12,347 bases of DNA from Candidatus Omnitrophota bacterium (GCA_028710385.1 JAQTUC010000036.1:1-12347); one strand, 5' to 3'. Numbered from the stretch's first letter, positions 6,450-12,347 are shown. Numbers and translations: made by a program. Notes: generated from the sequence alone by a model not told the origin.

Positions 6450-6486
6450 ATAAAAATACCCGTCATTTCAACGGGCATTTTTATTG
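6448..6486 (+). terminator. Terminator hairpin after tail copy 2
   Basis: CAATAAAAAT (6448-6457) plus CCCGT (6459-6463) pairs with ACGGG (6471-6475) plus ATTTTTATTG (6477-6486), with one A-C mismatch and a seven-base loop. It is a third distinct sequence with the same A-run/T-run design; its stem begins with the CA of the tail. Confidence 0.85.
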
Positions 6487-6803
6487 TAGTTTCTTCCCGA
6501 TTTAATCCCGCATGGAAGCCCCAGGTTAGCCTCTTGCATTGCGAGAATTTTCTTTAAACAATATTTTACCTCAAAACAAGATTTTATTTTTTTGCTTAGG
6601 CGGATGCAACAGCCCTTCGGGCGCTTTGCCTTCGGCAAAGATTGCATACTAACCGCTAGAATAAAGAATCTACCTTAACGTGTTTCCACGAGTCCCGTCT
6701 ACGACGGGACGAGTGAAATCCTTGGCCTGCGAAGCGCGTCTAGTGTTTACTTCTTAACAAAGCGCGAAGCAGACCGATTGGGATATATTTTCCCTAACTT
6801 TTG
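6487..6803. other. Non-coding stretch: remnant of the third unit with complex fold
   Basis: No gene is seen. The first half is AT-rich with decayed unit sequence. ATGCAA (6604-6609) and TTGCAT (6642-6647) can close a three-way structure holding two hairpins, GCCC-TTC-GGGC (6612-6622) and CTTTGCC-TTC-GGCAAAG (6624-6640). Then come a perfect 8-bp hairpin (6692-6710) and a long inverted repeat: CTGC-GAA-GCGC (6727-6737) facing GCGC-GAA-GCAG (6762-6772). Confidence 0.7.
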
Positions 6804-6812
6804 TGATATTAT
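6804..6812 (+). promoter_or_regulatory. Possible extended -10 promoter of the TPR gene
   Basis: TGA-TATTAT fits an extended -10 (TGn plus five of six matches to TATAAT), about 50 bases before the start codon. I find no good -35 box at 16-18 bases. Confidence 0.4.
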
Positions 6813-6854
6813 ATTGCAACGGGGCTTTTGATTAGGGGTAGAATAAATAAGAAA

Positions 6855-6860
6855 AGGAGG
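6855..6860 (+). promoter_or_regulatory. Strong ribosome binding site of the TPR gene (AGGAGG)
   Basis: AGGAGG four bases before ATG 6865, the strongest Shine-Dalgarno match in the window together with that of kaiC. It fixes the start. Confidence 0.85.
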
Positions 6861-6864
6861 AATA

Positions 6865-7710
6865 ATGAGAAAGAAAATTAGTGTATCTGTTTTAATTTTA
6901 GTGGCAACATTTTTTGTCCTCGGCAATATCTTCGCTCAGGAAACTGCCAAAGAAGCTTTTGACAAAGGAGTGAAAAATTCTAACTCAGGTAAATACGATG
7001 AAGCAATAATAGATTTCAGTAAAGCCATAGAGTTGAATTCCAAAATCCCGGAAGCTTACCATAACCGGGGATTTGCCTATAAACAAAAGGGCGCTTACGA
7101 CAAAGCCATTTCAGATTATAGCAAAGCCATTGAGTTAGACCCTAATTACGGTAAAGCCTACGATAACAGGGGAACTGCTTATGCCATGAAAGGCAATCTT
7201 GACCAAGCCATTTCCGATTATACAAAAGCTATTAAAATTAATCCTAATGATGCTGTTGCCTATAATAATCGTGGGAATGCTTATCGTGAAAAAGATAACT
7301 TAGATAAGGCCATTACTGATTGTAACAAGGCTATAGAATTAAATCCTAATTATGCCTTAGCCTACAATACGCGCGGTATTGCTTATGACATGAAAGGCAG
7401 CCACGACCAAGCCATATCGGATTTTAACAAAACCATAGAACTTAATCCTGGCTTTGCAGAAGCTTATAGCAACCGAGGGCTTGCTTATGCCAGCAAGGGA
7501 AATATTAAGCAGGTTCTATCGGATTTTAACAAAGCAATAGAAATAAATCCTAATTGTGCTCCAGCATACTACAGTAGGGGGCTTTTTTATCTTGATGCTA
7601 AAAATTACGATGGGGCCTGGAAAGACATTCATAAGGCTGAGAGCCTAGGGGTTAAAATTGACCCCGAGGTTCTGGCGGACCTTAAGAAAGCCTCAGGCAG
7701 AGATAAATAA
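6865..7710 (+). CDS. Exported tetratricopeptide-repeat protein (seven TPRs)
   Basis: A 281-residue protein beginning with a signal peptide: basic MRKK, a hydrophobic core to about residue 20, and probable cleavage after IFA (24). The rest is seven consecutive 34-residue TPRs at about 28-61, 62-95, 96-129, 130-163, 164-197, 198-231 and 232-265. Each follows the pattern AYxNRGxAYxxKGxxDxAISDYxKAIELNPN; the first and last are the most divergent. TPRs form a superhelix that binds peptides or partner proteins, so a periplasmic or surface scaffold role is likely, with no enzymatic residue seen. The 102-bp repeat unit makes the gene prone to gaining or losing repeats. It stands alone, with its own ribosome site, between structured repeats at 6115-6735 and 7801-7940, and is unrelated in kind to its neighbours. 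Acquisition as a cassette is possible. Confidence 0.88.
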   Translation: MRKKISVSVLILVATFFVLGNIFAQETAKEAFDKGVKNSNSGKYDEAIIDFSKAIELNSKIPEAYHNRGFAYKQKGAYDKAISDYSKAIELDPNYGKAYDNRGTAYAMKGNLDQAISDYTKAIKINPNDAVAYNNRGNAYREKDNLDKAITDCNKAIELNPNYALAYNTRGIAYDMKGSHDQAISDFNKTIELNPGFAEAYSNRGLAYASKGNIKQVLSDFNKAIEINPNCAPAYYSRGLFYLDAKNYDGAWKDIHKAESLGVKIDPEVLADLKKASGRDK

Positions 7711-7734
7711 AGCTATACCAATTACAAAATAATA

Positions 7735-7778
7735 ATTTTTTTGCATGGTTTTCCTGCTTTTTTGAAGCGCAAAAAAAT
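7735..7778. repeat. Inverted repeat downstream of the TPR gene
   Basis: ATTTTTTTGC (7735-7744) and GCAAAAAAAT (7769-7778) are perfectly complementary around a 24-base loop. It may help end the TPR transcript, but it lacks a GC-rich stem; the hairpin at 7803 is the better terminator. Confidence 0.45.
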
Positions 7779-7800
7779 AGAGAACCGTCAACGAAAGTTA

Positions 7801-7879
7801 CCATAAAAAATCCTCACCCTTTTCGGGTGGGGATTTTTTATGCAATCTCCTTCCGGTTTGAATCCCGAGCACGAAGTGC
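7801..7879 (+). repeat. 79-bp direct repeat, right copy, start of an isolated array unit
   Basis: Nearly identical to 6280-6358. The unit continues with the AGCAC-GAA-GTGCT hairpin (7868-7880), CGGTTCTA and a divergent ACTGAAATA box, then TCTACCT, and decays by about 7942 (GCGAAATT) without a tRNA tail. Just before it, AACGAAAGTTACCA (7790-7803) looks like a shrunken tail junction. Confidence 0.93.
7803..7841 (+). terminator. Terminator hairpin downstream of the TPR gene
   Basis: Same sequence as the hairpin at 6282-6320: a stem of about 15 bp, loop TTTTC, then a T-run. It lies 92 bases after the TPR stop and is the likely end of that transcript. Confidence 0.85.
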
Positions 7880-7971
7880 TATCGGTTCTAAACACTGAAA
7901 TAAATAATCTACCTTTAATCCGGCGTTGAAGCGTGCGAAATTAATGCTATTTTACGGTATTTATGCGGATA

Positions 7972-8002
7972 TATGCCGGTATTATAGCTATCTATCGGCA
8001 TA
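7972..8002. repeat. Hairpin in the kai leader
   Basis: TATGCCGGTA (7972-7981) pairs with TATCGGCATA (7993-8002), with one G-T pair and an 11-base loop containing ATAGCTAT. It is either an operator-like inverted repeat or an RNA stem. Confidence 0.5.
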
Positions 8003-8061
8003 AGGTGGAAATAAGTCAATAGAAAGAGGAATTTGGGCATATACGCAGCCATTATCGCAGA

Positions 8062-8067
8062 TATAAT
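8062..8067 (+). promoter_or_regulatory. Possible -10 box for the kai operon
   Basis: A perfect TATAAT, but the bases 16-18 upstream (around 8038-8044) do not resemble TTGACA. If used, the transcript would have an untranslated leader of about 185 bases containing the hairpin at 8142. Confidence 0.3.
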
Positions 8068-8141
8068 TTTATTAAATACTTTCCTTTTCTATTTTATCCG
8101 GCTGACAGCACAAAAGAATAGAAAAATTTTCCAGGGGCGGT

Positions 8142-8161
8142 CTGTATATCAAAATATACAG
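8142..8161. repeat. Perfect 8-bp inverted repeat upstream of kaiC
   Basis: CTGTATAT (8142-8149) and ATATACAG (8154-8161) with loop CAAA. The symmetry and AT-rich core resemble an operator; no T-run follows, so it is not a terminator. Confidence 0.55.
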
Positions 8162-8248
8162 GCAGGGAACAAATAGCAATACATATCAACTAGCGGTATC
8201 GCCTTCTTTGAAGTTTTTTCTTCACCATGGGTATATTGGTTTGTAAAA

Positions 8249-8254
8249 AGGAGG
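8249..8254 (+). promoter_or_regulatory. Ribosome binding site deciding the kaiC start (AGGAGG)
   Basis: AGGAGG five bases before ATG 8260. The in-frame ATG at 8227 has no such site and would add 11 residues, so 8260 is preferred. Confidence 0.85.
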
Positions 8255-8259
8255 ACGCA

Positions 8260-9759
8260 ATGGCTAAGCTTAAGAGTTCTTCGGGAGGCAAATATCGCAC
8301 TTTGCCGAAAGTTTCAACCGGTATCCAGGGACTGGATGAGGTAACGCTAGGCGGTTTGCCTAAGGGAAGGCCCACACTTGTATGCGGAGGAGCAGGCTGC
8401 GGTAAAACTGTTCTTGCAATGGAATTTCTCTGCAGAGGCGGAATCCAATATAATGAGCCGGGCGTATTTATGGCTTTTGAAGAAAAGGAAAAAGATCTCG
8501 CGGATAATTTCGCTTCTTTAGGATTTGATATACCGGCGCTTGTGAAAGATAAAAAACTTGCGATTGATTACGTAAAGATAGAGAGAAACGAAATAGAGGA
8601 AACCGGTGAGTATGACCTTGAAGGATTGTTTGTACGGCTTTTAAGCGCGATAGATTCTATAGGCGCAAAAAGAGTTGTCCTTGATACCATAGAAGCATTG
8701 TTTTCCGGATTTACAAACCAATCAATACTTCGCGCCGAACTTAGGAGAATTTTCGGCTGGTTAAAAGATAAAGGTATTACCGCTATTATTACCGGCGAAA
8801 AAGGCGAACATATGCTGACGAAACACGGCCTTGAAGAATACGTTGCCGATTGCGTAATATACCTGGACCATAGGGTAAATGAACAGCTGGCTACCAGGCG
8901 AATGAAGATAATAAAATACCGCGGCTCAAGGCACGGCACAAGCGAATTTCCGTTTTTAATCGGAGACGCAGGCATATCGGTATTTCCAATTACATCTCTT
9001 TTATTAACATGCAGAGCTTATCAGGACAGAGTGTCCTCCGGCATTAAACAATTGGACGAAATGCTGGATGGCAAGGGCTACTATCGCGGGACAGCAGTGC
9101 TTTTATCCGGCTCAGCAGGAAGCGGCAAGACAAGCGTTGCAGCACAATTCGCTGATTCTATGTGTGAGGGTGGTAAAAAAGCCATTTTTTTCAGTTTTGA
9201 GGAATCAGAAGGCCAGATACTTCGCAATATGAAAAGCATAGGCCTTGATCTTCAAAAATGGATAGACAAAGGGCAGCTGAAGTTCATTTCTAACCGCGGT
9301 TCATTCTGCGGTTTGGAAGCGCACCTGGTGTTGGCACATCAAGCTTTGGATGATTTCAGGCCTGATGCCATTGTGATGGATCCTATAACCACGCTCCTTC
9401 AGTCCGGAACATTGGATGAGGCAAAAGCTATGATTGCCAGGCTGTTGGATTTTGCAAAAAATAACGGCATGACCATAGTTGCAACAGACCTGACTTTAAA
9501 GGGCAACAGAGGCGAAACAACCGAAATAGGAATATCCAGCCTTTGCGATGTCTGGATAAAATTAACCATGGAGCAGGAAGGCAGGAGAAAACAGCGCTTA
9601 TTGAATATTCTTAAGGCTCGCGGAATGAAGCACTCCCACGAGGTCAGAAATCTTGTTATTTCTGATAGAGGTTTGTCAATTGAGGATATTGCCGAATATG
9701 CGCCAAGTCATATTGAAACCGCTGACGCGCCGCAATTTACGGCAGGAGGCGCAAAATGA
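8260..9759 (+). CDS. kaiC: KaiC-family double-RecA ATPase (clock-like protein)
   Basis: A 499-residue tandem RecA-fold ATPase, close to the 519 of cyanobacterial KaiC. Domain CI has Walker A GGAGCGKT (43-50), catalytic Glu pair 74-75 in AFEEKEK and a Walker B ending at Asp142. It also carries the stretch RRMKIIKYRGSRHGTSEFPF (213-232) typical of KaiC CI. Domain CII has Walker A GSAGSGKT (284-291), Glu314-Glu315 in SFEESEG and Walker B at Asp374. The CII stretch TTEIGISSLCD aligns with the cyanobacterial phosphorylation loop, with Ser426-Ser427 at the places of Ser431/Thr432. CII autophosphorylation is therefore plausible, while CI would provide ATPase activity and KaiB binding. The tail after about 478 is short and does not resemble the KaiA-binding A-loop. 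It acts as a cytoplasmic hexamer in the family. The stop overlaps kaiB by ATGA. Confidence 0.93.
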   Translation: MAKLKSSSGGKYRTLPKVSTGIQGLDEVTLGGLPKGRPTLVCGGAGCGKTVLAMEFLCRGGIQYNEPGVFMAFEEKEKDLADNFASLGFDIPALVKDKKLAIDYVKIERNEIEETGEYDLEGLFVRLLSAIDSIGAKRVVLDTIEALFSGFTNQSILRAELRRIFGWLKDKGITAIITGEKGEHMLTKHGLEEYVADCVIYLDHRVNEQLATRRMKIIKYRGSRHGTSEFPFLIGDAGISVFPITSLLLTCRAYQDRVSSGIKQLDEMLDGKGYYRGTAVLLSGSAGSGKTSVAAQFADSMCEGGKKAIFFSFEESEGQILRNMKSIGLDLQKWIDKGQLKFISNRGSFCGLEAHLVLAHQALDDFRPDAIVMDPITTLLQSGTLDEAKAMIARLLDFAKNNGMTIVATDLTLKGNRGETTEIGISSLCDVWIKLTMEQEGRRKQRLLNILKARGMKHSHEVRNLVISDRGLSIEDIAEYAPSHIETADAPQFTAGGAK

Positions 9760-10034
9760 AGGCATGGAAACTCAGGCTTTACGTTGCAGGAGTAACACCC
9801 AAGTCGTTAGAAGCTTTTGCTAATCTTAAGAAAATATGCGAAGAATTTCTTAAAGGTAAATACTCAATTGAGATTGTAGACCTTCTTAAGGATCCGAAAC
9901 TTGCGAAAGGAGACCAGATAGTTGCGATACCGACACTTGTCAGAAGATTGCCCCCGCCGCTTAAGAAAATCATAGGAGATCTTTCCAACAAGGAGAAAGT
10001 TTTGGTAGGATTAAACATAATTAAAAAAGGATGA
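9756..10034 (+). CDS. kaiB: KaiB-family protein, first copy
   Basis: A 92-residue thioredoxin-like protein beginning MKAWKLRLYVAGVTPKS, the family N-terminus. It also has the stretch around IVDLLKDPKLA, IPTLVRRLPPPLKKIIGDLSNKEKVLVGL, very like cyanobacterial KaiB and of its usual length. In cyanobacteria KaiB switches between two folds and, in the thioredoxin-like form, binds the CI ring of KaiC. All of the conserved PTL, LPPPL and GDLS elements are present, so binding to the adjacent KaiC is likely. GGAGG at 9745-9749 precedes the ATG, and the start overlaps the kaiC stop. Compared with the second copy it is the more canonical of the two. Confidence 0.94.
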   Translation: MKAWKLRLYVAGVTPKSLEAFANLKKICEEFLKGKYSIEIVDLLKDPKLAKGDQIVAIPTLVRRLPPPLKKIIGDLSNKEKVLVGLNIIKKG

Positions 10035-10363
10035 GCATGACAACAAAAAAGCAGTTCGAAAACGCACTTAAAAAAAGAAAACCCAAGAAATATGTTCTTC
10101 ATCTTTACGTAGCAGGATTATCGCCGAAATCCCAAAAAGCCATAGAAAATATAAGAAAAATATGCGCCGGGTATTTGCAGGGAAAATATGACCTTAAAAT
10201 CCAGGATATATACAAAAATCCTATCTTTGCCAAAAACGGGCAGATTCTGGGTGTGCCCACGCTTATTAAAGAGCTGCCGCTTCCGTTACGCAAGTTCGTA
10301 GGCGATATGTCCAACACCGAAAAATTACTCGCCGGGCTTGACTTGCGACTAAATAATAAATGA
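10031..10363 (+). CDS. kaiB: KaiB-family protein, second divergent copy
   Basis: A 110-residue KaiB paralog of the preceding gene. The shared core runs from YVLHLYVAGLSPKS to VPTLIKELPLPLRKFVGDMSNTEKLLAGLDL; roughly half of the aligned positions match the first copy by eye. It differs in a basic N-terminal extension (MSMTTKKQFENALKKRKPKK), in LPLPL instead of LPPPL, and in a Tyr/Ile-rich middle (IQDIYKNPIF). Such differences could give it another binding partner, for example the PAS protein, or antagonism with the first KaiB; this is inference. The ATG at 10031 overlaps the upstream stop; ATG 10037 is an alternative, and AAAAAAGG just upstream is a modest ribosome site. Its stop overlaps the next start by ATGA at 10360. 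Confidence 0.92.
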   Translation: MSMTTKKQFENALKKRKPKKYVLHLYVAGLSPKSQKAIENIRKICAGYLQGKYDLKIQDIYKNPIFAKNGQILGVPTLIKELPLPLRKFVGDMSNTEKLLAGLDLRLNNK

Positions 10364-12347
10364 AAGCAAGGGAAAACCTTTTAAAAGAAAATAAAGAGCT
10401 TAAAGTCCGCCTCTCGGAGGCCCAAGAACTGCTGTTTGCCATAAAATCCGGTGCGGTAGACGCTTTTGTTACGGACAACCAGCAAGTTTTTACCCTAAAG
10501 AGCGCTGACAGCGCATACAGGGTTCTTATAGAAACGATAAATGAGGGCGCTGCTACTCTTGGCTATGACGGTACAATAATGTACTGTAATAAGCATCTCG
10601 CCGATATGCTTGGCGTATCCGCAGAAACAATTGCGGGCGCTTCTCTGCTTGATTTTGTAATTCCGGATGATGTTAAAAGGCTAAAGTCTATATTAAAGCA
10701 AGCTAAAAAAGAAACCATAAGAGCAGAGCTTCTATTTAAGCGCAACAATAATTCGCTTATTCCCGTTGTTGTTTCCTGCAATTCTTTAAAGCTGGATACT
10801 AAAGGGCTTTGTGTGGCTGTAACGGACTTAACAGAGCAAAAAAATACTGAGCTTGAGCTAAGAAACAATCGTGATTATCTTGAAGAGCGTGTCCTGCAGC
10901 GAACGTTAGACCTTGATAATGTAAACGCGCTTCTTCGGTCAACCATTGAATCGCTGTTTGATGGTATTTTAGTCGTTGATCTTAAGGGCCAGGTAGTGCA
11001 GTTTAACAAGAGATTCCTGCATCTTTGGGGTATTCCGAAAACCATTGCAGCCAGCGGAAGCGAAAAGAAATTACTCAATTTCGCTGTCCGCAGGCTGAAA
11101 CACCCGGAAGAATTTATCCGCGGAGTAAAGAAGGTGTATAAAAATCCAGACAAACCAACTTATGCCTTAATACAATTAAAAAATGGAAAAATATTAGAAC
11201 GATATTCACATCCGCACATAAGTAATAATAGAACCGCGGGAACAGTTTGGACTTTCCTTGACGTTACTATGCGGAAAAAGGCTGAAGAGAAGTTCCGCGA
11301 GAGCGAGAAACTTTATCGTGCCGTAGTGGAGGGCACGACTGCTGTTATCCTGCGTATGGACCCATCCGGCGTAATTAATTTTGCCAATAAACGGGCGCTG
11401 GAATTTTTCGGCTACTCTGCCAGGGAGCTTATCGGTAAGCACGCAGTGGGAACTGTTGTGCCTGCGAAAGAAAGTTCAGGCAGAAACCTTGCAAAGATGG
11501 TTGATCAGATTTCTGCTAATCCTGAAGCCTTTCGCAACAATGCAAATGAGAACATATGCAAGGACGGCAGACGGGTTTGGCTTGAGTGGACCAACTCTGG
11601 TATTTACGGCGCTGATGGCAAACTCACGGAATTCCTTTCCGTAGGTATTGATGCCACTATGCGCAAACAGGCTGAGGATATGCTGCGGCAGAACAAAGCT
11701 CTCCTGCAGGCGGTTTTGGACAATACTCCAGATGCTATTTTCCTGAAAGATCTCAGCAGCCGGATTCTACTTGCCAACCCGGCAACGTTTGCTATTATCG
11801 GCAAGCCCAAGGAGGCAGTAATAGGCAAGGCAGATGCTGATTTATACGAAGACAAAGAAACCGCACGAATAATTATGGAAAACGACCGGCGCATTATGAA
11901 GTCAGGCAGAATGGAGATGGTTGAAGAAACTGTGACAGACGAGAGAGGAACGCGCGTCTATCTTTCTACGAAGTCGCCGTATAGAGACTCTGATGGGCGC
12001 ATTATTGGGCTCATCGGCATAGGGCGCGATATCACCGAACAGAAACGCCTGGAAAATGAGCTAAAAAAATATAACGAGACCTTGGAAGAACGCGTGTGTT
12101 TGCGCACCAAGGAGCTGGCTGATGCAAGCATCTATCACCGCAATCTGATTGAGGCAAGCCTGGACCCGCTGGTAACAATAAATATTGACGGAAAAATCAC
12201 CTACGCAAACGAAGCAACAATAAAAGCAACAGGCGCTTCGCGCGAAGAGCTAACAGGCAATGATTTTTCAACCTACTTTACTGAGCCGGAAAAGGCTCAA
12301 GAAGCGTACAGGCAGGTTTTTAATAAGGGCTTGATTACTGATTATCC
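10360..12347 (+). CDS. Multi-PAS sensor protein, probably histidine kinase (3' end outside window)
   Basis: An open frame of 662 codons continuing past the window. The first 50 residues (RLSEAQELLFAIKSGAVDAF, then VFTLKSADSAYRVLIETINEGAATL) are an N-terminus I know from bacterial PAS histidine kinases. PAS domains begin at about residues 53, 191, 318, 448 and 592, each starting with a helix such as LLRSTIESLFDGILVVD or LLQAVLDNTPDAIFLKD, with GxIxxxN cores. Coiled-coil linkers of the LEERVxxRTxxL type follow the first (about 172-188) and fourth (about 578-592). The fifth PAS (LIEASLDPLVTINIDGKITYAN) is cut by the window edge. No membrane helix, KaiB-like domain or kinase domain is seen in the visible part, so kinase identity is inferred. 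It sits last in the visible kai operon by an ATGA overlap and is the likely input or output partner of KaiC/KaiB. Confidence 0.85.
   Translation, partial: MKARENLLKENKELKVRLSEAQELLFAIKSGAVDAFVTDNQQVFTLKSADSAYRVLIETINEGAATLGYDGTIMYCNKHLADMLGVSAETIAGASLLDFVIPDDVKRLKSILKQAKKETIRAELLFKRNNNSLIPVVVSCNSLKLDTKGLCVAVTDLTEQKNTELELRNNRDYLEERVLQRTLDLDNVNALLRSTIESLFDGILVVDLKGQVVQFNKRFLHLWGIPKTIAASGSEKKLLNFAVRRLKHPEEFIRGVKKVYKNPDKPTYALIQLKNGKILERYSHPHISNNRTAGTVWTFLDVTMRKKAEEKFRESEKLYRAVVEGTTAVILRMDPSGVINFANKRALEFFGYSARELIGKHAVGTVVPAKESSGRNLAKMVDQISANPEAFRNNANENICKDGRRVWLEWTNSGIYGADGKLTEFLSVGIDATMRKQAEDMLRQNKALLQAVLDNTPDAIFLKDLSSRILLANPATFAIIGKPKEAVIGKADADLYEDKETARIIMENDRRIMKSGRMEMVEETVTDERGTRVYLSTKSPYRDSDGRIIGLIGIGRDITEQKRLENELKKYNETLEERVCLRTKELADASIYHRNLIEASLDPLVTINIDGKITYANEATIKATGASREELTGNDFSTYFTEPEKAQEAYRQVFNKGLITDY

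Larger units (their letters stand above)
6115..6735. repeat. Degenerate tandem array (period about 167 bp) of tRNA tail, terminator and hairpins
   Basis: Successive units share an order: terminator hairpin; a TCTCCTTCC-like box; a short hairpin; a box resembling CGGTTCTAACCGCTAGAATA (6195-6213, 6363-6381, partial at 6649-6663); CTACCT-like text; a second hairpin; then GAAATCC leading into the tRNA tail copy. Unit 1 is about 6115-6282 and unit 2 about 6283-6449. Unit 3 (6450 to about 6735) is longer and decayed. Hairpins in order are 6178-6190 (loop GTA), 6241-6257 (GAA), 6348-6358 (GAA), 6410-6424 (ATA), 6612-6622 (TTC), 6624-6640 (TTC) and 6692-6710 (TAC). The stems are complementary but differ in sequence between units, so the fold is what is kept. 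No protein gene is supported here; the 62-codon minus-strand frame at 6219-6407 is an accident of the repeats. Confidence 0.85.
7943..8259. other. Leader/intergenic stretch before kaiC
   Basis: No well-supported gene. It holds two hairpins (7972-8002 and 8142-8161), a TATAAT at 8062-8067 and a 47-codon frame from TTG 8033 to TAG 8176. That frame would encode a hydrophobic helix (IYAAIIADIILLNTFLFYFI) followed by a basic tail. It has AGAGGA almost touching the TTG and no ATG, so I do not call it. The long leader leaves room for regulation of the kai operon. Confidence 0.5.

Noticed and set aside
6115..6735. CRISPR array
   Set aside because: The period is about 167 bp, repeats are degenerate and structured, spacers are not unique short segments, and no cas genes are present.
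7735..7778. Rho-independent terminator of the TPR gene
   Set aside because: The stem is A/T only except for two pairs, and no T-run follows; the hairpin at 7803-7841 is a far better candidate.
7944..8003. Very short frame from ATG 7944 (about 19 codons)
   Set aside because: No ribosome site, and it overlaps the leader hairpin; nothing supports it.
8033..8176. 47-codon + strand frame with hydrophobic helix
   Set aside because: TTG start with AGAGGA only two bases away and no family match; kept as a finding, not called as a gene.
8568..8975. 135-codon minus-strand frame inside kaiC
   Set aside because: Shadow of the well-supported kaiC frame; the + strand holds intact KaiC motifs throughout.
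11381..11644. 87-codon + strand frame inside the PAS gene
   Set aside because: Out of frame with the continuous PAS coding sequence from 10360, which runs through this stretch with recognisable PAS domains.

Overview
The window looks like a chromosomal segment of a bacterium with moderate to low GC. The gene set and the bacterial-type Shine-Dalgarno sites (GGAGG before many starts) suggest an uncultivated, probably anaerobic lineage. The feel is of Omnitrophota or Elusimicrobiota, but that is an impression from gene content, not a demonstrated placement. Every gene I support lies on the + strand.

Region 1 (1-4068) is a tightly packed run of housekeeping genes: the C-terminal part of acetate kinase (ackA), aspartate 1-decarboxylase (panD), peptide deformylase (def), a small Cys-rich DUF6485-type protein, a thioredoxin-reductase-like flavoprotein (trxB), a flippase-like membrane protein (UPF0104/LPG-synthase TM family) and a NYN/YacP-type nuclease. 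Most neighbours overlap or are separated by fewer than 30 bases, so they are probably co-transcribed. An interleaved inverted repeat (4070-4141) separates them from a metallo-beta-lactamase-fold hydrolase. CorA follows, with its own sigma-70-like promoter.

Region 2 (6037-8259) starts with tRNA-Glu(CTC) and is the oddest part. Downstream of the tRNA is a degenerate tandem array with a period of about 167 bp. Two exact copies of the last 20 bases of the tRNA, including CCA, recur at 168- and 167-bp spacing, and a decayed third copy follows. After the tRNA and after each exact copy comes a strong hairpin terminator, and the three terminators differ in sequence. Between them lie hairpins whose stems differ from unit to unit while the fold stays the same, mostly with three-base GNA loops. 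A 79-bp piece of one unit recurs beyond an exported seven-TPR protein gene, so that gene sits between direct repeats 1521 bp apart.

Region 3 (8260-12347) is a kai operon: a two-domain KaiC ATPase, two different KaiB proteins, and a protein with at least five PAS domains that runs off the window. All three junctions are ATGA stop/start overlaps, so the products are very probably made together. KaiC is likely the ATPase/kinase core, the KaiBs its metamorphic partners, and the PAS protein a sensor or output component. No KaiA is present. The leader upstream of kaiC (about 340 bases) carries two clean hairpins and no obvious full promoter.
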